Below, piece after piece: positions 4,501 through 6,173 of a DNA stretch of 6,173 nucleotides (position 1 is its first letter; each line of letters opens with the position of its first letter). The notes under the pieces were generated by a model. The model had not been told where the DNA came from. It did not search any database and was given only the letters and a program-made list of their open reading frames with translations. The position numbers and the translations under genes are program-made. Origin of the DNA: an uncultured Chloroflexota bacterium (lineage in GTDB: Bacteria > Chloroflexota > Dehalococcoidia > UBA3495); the NCBI GenBank assembly GCA_913020235.1, contig CAJWBT010000149.1, positions 1 to 6,173 on the forward strand. Reading direction: 5' to 3'.

Positions 4501-6173
4501 TCAGAGGCCCGGGAACCGCTCCAGTATATTCTCGAAGGGGTTGGCCTGGGCATGGGCCATGCTCCGGACCGTTTCCGCCAGCGCGTCGGGGTCTTTGACC
4601 GGGGGCAGGCAGACCGTGTCCAGGCAAATGAGGGCCCTGGCCGACTGGTCAGTGTCATCCAGCGGCGCCATTCTGATGTCCAGGTGCGGGTAAGAGACCC
4701 GCGCCGCGGCCCGCAGCATCGCCATGGTGCTGGCTTCGCCGGGCCGGCCCTCGATGGTAATCTCCACCAGCGGGTTCCGCCAGAGGTCAACGGCCAAGCC
4801 GTACGCGGCGGCGAACTCCCCATAGTCGCGATGGGCGTCGACATAGGCGCTGAGGGTTGCCTCGGCCAATTGACGGTAGTCGTCGTTTCTGGTGCTCTGG
4901 TAAAGCTTCAGCAGCCCCAGGGCCGCCGCCAGGTTCTCCGCCAGCGGCTTTTCCCGTACCTGCAAGTATCCCACCGCGGCGGGGTCTTCTTCAACATCGA
5001 AGAACCCTCCGTTGCCTTCGTCGAAAAACCGCTCCGCCAGAATCTTGGCCACATCCTTGGCCCGCTCCAGGTAGCCCTCCTGGGCGGTATGCCGGTGGGC
5101 GGACATCAGGGCGTTGAGGAGGTGGGCCCAGTCGGTCAGAAACGCCGGCTCTTCGCTGGGGCCGGCCTGGGTGTACACGTGGCTCAACCGCCCGGCCTGG
5201 GCCATGGCGTCCAGCCTGGCCAGAACGTCAAGGGCCGTGCGCTCCAGGCCGGGACGGTCCAGCCTCCACGAAGCGTCCAACAGCAAGGCAACAGCTTTGG
5301 CGTTGCTTCCGGCATAGCAAGACGGGTCCACCGGAGGGGCGGTATGTTCGCGGCGGGAGACGAGCGGAAGCCCAAAATATTCCGAGTGGGCTCCCTGGCT
5401 GCCGCGGAACCCCGGCACTCCGCCGTCGAACAAGTGGTCCACGAGACAATCGATAGTGCTGGCGGCAGCCTGGCGGTACTCTTCGCAATCCAGCAACGGC
5501 CAGGCATCCAGGAAGACCTGGGCCAGGTCGATGTTCTCCTCCAGCAATTTCTCCCATTGGGGGTCCGACCAGTCCGCCTTGCCGCAATGGCGGAAGAAGC
5601 CGCCCTCCTCTCGGTCGAAAATGCCGCCCGCCGCCATTCGGTCGAGGGTCTTTCGCAGCATCGCGCGGTAGAAGTCCTCGCCCGTTGTGCGGGCCAGGTG
5701 GACCAGGAAGCCGAGAACCGGCGCGTTCGGGAACTTGGGTTCGTCGCCAAAGCCGCCGTGGGTCGCGTCGTAGGCGCCGGCCATGCTCCGGGCTGCCCGG
5801 TCCACCAGCGACTCCACGATTTCGGTCCCGGCCATTACCCGGCCGGCCTGTGCTCTACGTTGGCGCAGAAGCTCCCGCGCCTGCTCGTAAAGCTGGGGCT
5901 TCTGTTCCTGGTAGGCCCGTTGCAGTTCCGAGAGCATCGCCAGGAATTGGTCCGGCGGCAGGTAAGTGGCCGCTCCGATCAGGCCGCCGTGGCCGGTGAG
6001 GAAGGCGGTGGATGGCCAGCCGCCCACGTTATAGCGGGCGTTGATGTCCGGACGATGGTCGCTGTCGACCCGGACCGCCACGAGGTGCTGGCCGATGAAC
6101 CGCGAAACTTCGGGGTCTGAGTAGGAAGTCTCGTCCATGACGTGGCACCAGTAGCACCACACCGCCGAGATGG
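4501..6173 (-). CDS. DUF255/YyaL-type protein: thioredoxin-like plus six-hairpin domain (partial, 5' end outside window)
   Basis: The frame is open from the right edge to TGA at 4501-4503, giving 556 visible residues. The first, ISAVWCYWCHVMDETSYSD, already lie in the thioredoxin-like fold, so the true start is upstream, probably some tens of residues. The CxxC pair (C6, C9) followed by HVM is the hallmark of this family (bacterial YyaL, animal SPATA20). It continues with VRVDSDHRPDIN and a cis-proline segment GGWPS (50-54). From about residue 115 comes a long helical part with GGFGDEPKFP (about 139-148) and repeated Gly/aromatic motifs such as GGIFDREEGGFFRH and GGFFDVEED, typical of the alpha/alpha six-hairpin glycosidase-like fold. 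No signal peptide can be judged. The family has no firmly established reaction; redox or sugar-related roles have been suggested from folds alone. Usual length is about 600-700 residues, so this copy is near full length or slightly short. It lies 146 bp upstream of aspS. Confidence 0.9.
   Translation of the reverse strand, partial: ISAVWCYWCHVMDETSYSDPEVSRFIGQHLVAVRVDSDHRPDINARYNVGGWPSTAFLTGHGGLIGAATYLPPDQFLAMLSELQRAYQEQKPQLYEQARELLRQRRAQAGRVMAGTEIVESLVDRAARSMAGAYDATHGGFGDEPKFPNAPVLGFLVHLARTTGEDFYRAMLRKTLDRMAAGGIFDREEGGFFRHCGKADWSDPQWEKLLEENIDLAQVFLDAWPLLDCEEYRQAAASTIDCLVDHLFDGGVPGFRGSQGAHSEYFGLPLVSRREHTAPPVDPSCYAGSNAKAVALLLDASWRLDRPGLERTALDVLARLDAMAQAGRLSHVYTQAGPSEEPAFLTDWAHLLNALMSAHRHTAQEGYLERAKDVAKILAERFFDEGNGGFFDVEEDPAAVGYLQVREKPLAENLAAALGLLKLYQSTRNDDYRQLAEATLSAYVDAHRDYGEFAAAYGLAVDLWRNPLVEITIEGRPGEASTMAMLRAAARVSYPHLDIRMAPLDDTDQSARALICLDTVCLPPVKDPDALAETVRSMAHAQANPFENILERFPGL

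Noticed and set aside
4552..6120. 522-residue plus-strand open frame opposite the DUF255 gene
   Set aside because: It lies wholly antisense to a well-recognised protein. Its translation is low-complexity G/V/R/Q-rich with no domain, and long antisense frames are common in GC-rich genes.
1..6173. A novel multi-gene defence or biosynthetic system
   Set aside because: The four genes lie in convergent and divergent arrangement, three belong to known families, and none shows toxin, nuclease, transposase or biosynthetic motifs.

Overview
The window holds four protein-coding genes on a GC-rich chromosome segment. A stretch of lower GC content around 845-960 carries the promoters of one gene, and a small non-coding repeat element lies directly after the stop codon of the same gene. 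All four genes look like ordinary cellular genes. I see no phage, defence, secretion or biosynthetic cluster, no CRISPR array, and no tRNA or rRNA.

Likely source: a high-GC bacterium. The lineage guess rests on three observations. There is an archaeal-type bifunctional fructose-1,6-bisphosphate aldolase/phosphatase, known from Archaea and early-branching, often thermophilic bacteria. There is a bacterial-type AspRS with the residues of a non-discriminating enzyme. There is a 133-bp inverted-repeat element whose core resembles palindromic repeats that I recall from Chloroflexota and similar genomes. Chloroflexota (for example Dehalococcoidia-like) is my best guess, but it was not tested by any search.

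Layout. 1-628 (minus): 5' part of a membrane-anchored zinc-ribbon protein with a TPR region, running off the left edge. It has its own sigma70-like promoter at 715-744. 629-1080: divergent intergenic region with two overlapping SigA-type promoters, offset by exactly 14 bp, that drive the next gene, plus an upstream inverted repeat and a leader hairpin. 1081-2262 (plus): the aldolase/phosphatase gene (fbp). 2259-2391: a MITE-like element with 16-bp perfect terminal inverted repeats, inserted at the fbp stop codon without destroying it. 2458-2502: a strong hairpin with T-rich flanks on both strands, probably a shared terminator between convergent genes. 2564-4354 (minus): aspS, GTG start, with H31 and G83 pointing to a non-discriminating AspRS. 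4355-4500: aspS upstream region with a possible promoter and inverted repeats. 4501-6173 (minus): DUF255/YyaL-type thioredoxin plus six-hairpin protein whose 5' end lies outside the window.

The genes do not form one pathway. fbp is the committing step of gluconeogenesis. aspS serves translation, and probably also Asn-tRNA formation through GatCAB encoded elsewhere. The other two have no assigned role. fbp is divergent from the zinc-ribbon gene and convergent with aspS, so each probably forms its own transcription unit. The DUF255 gene lies upstream of aspS on the same strand, but a 146-bp gap with a candidate promoter separates them.
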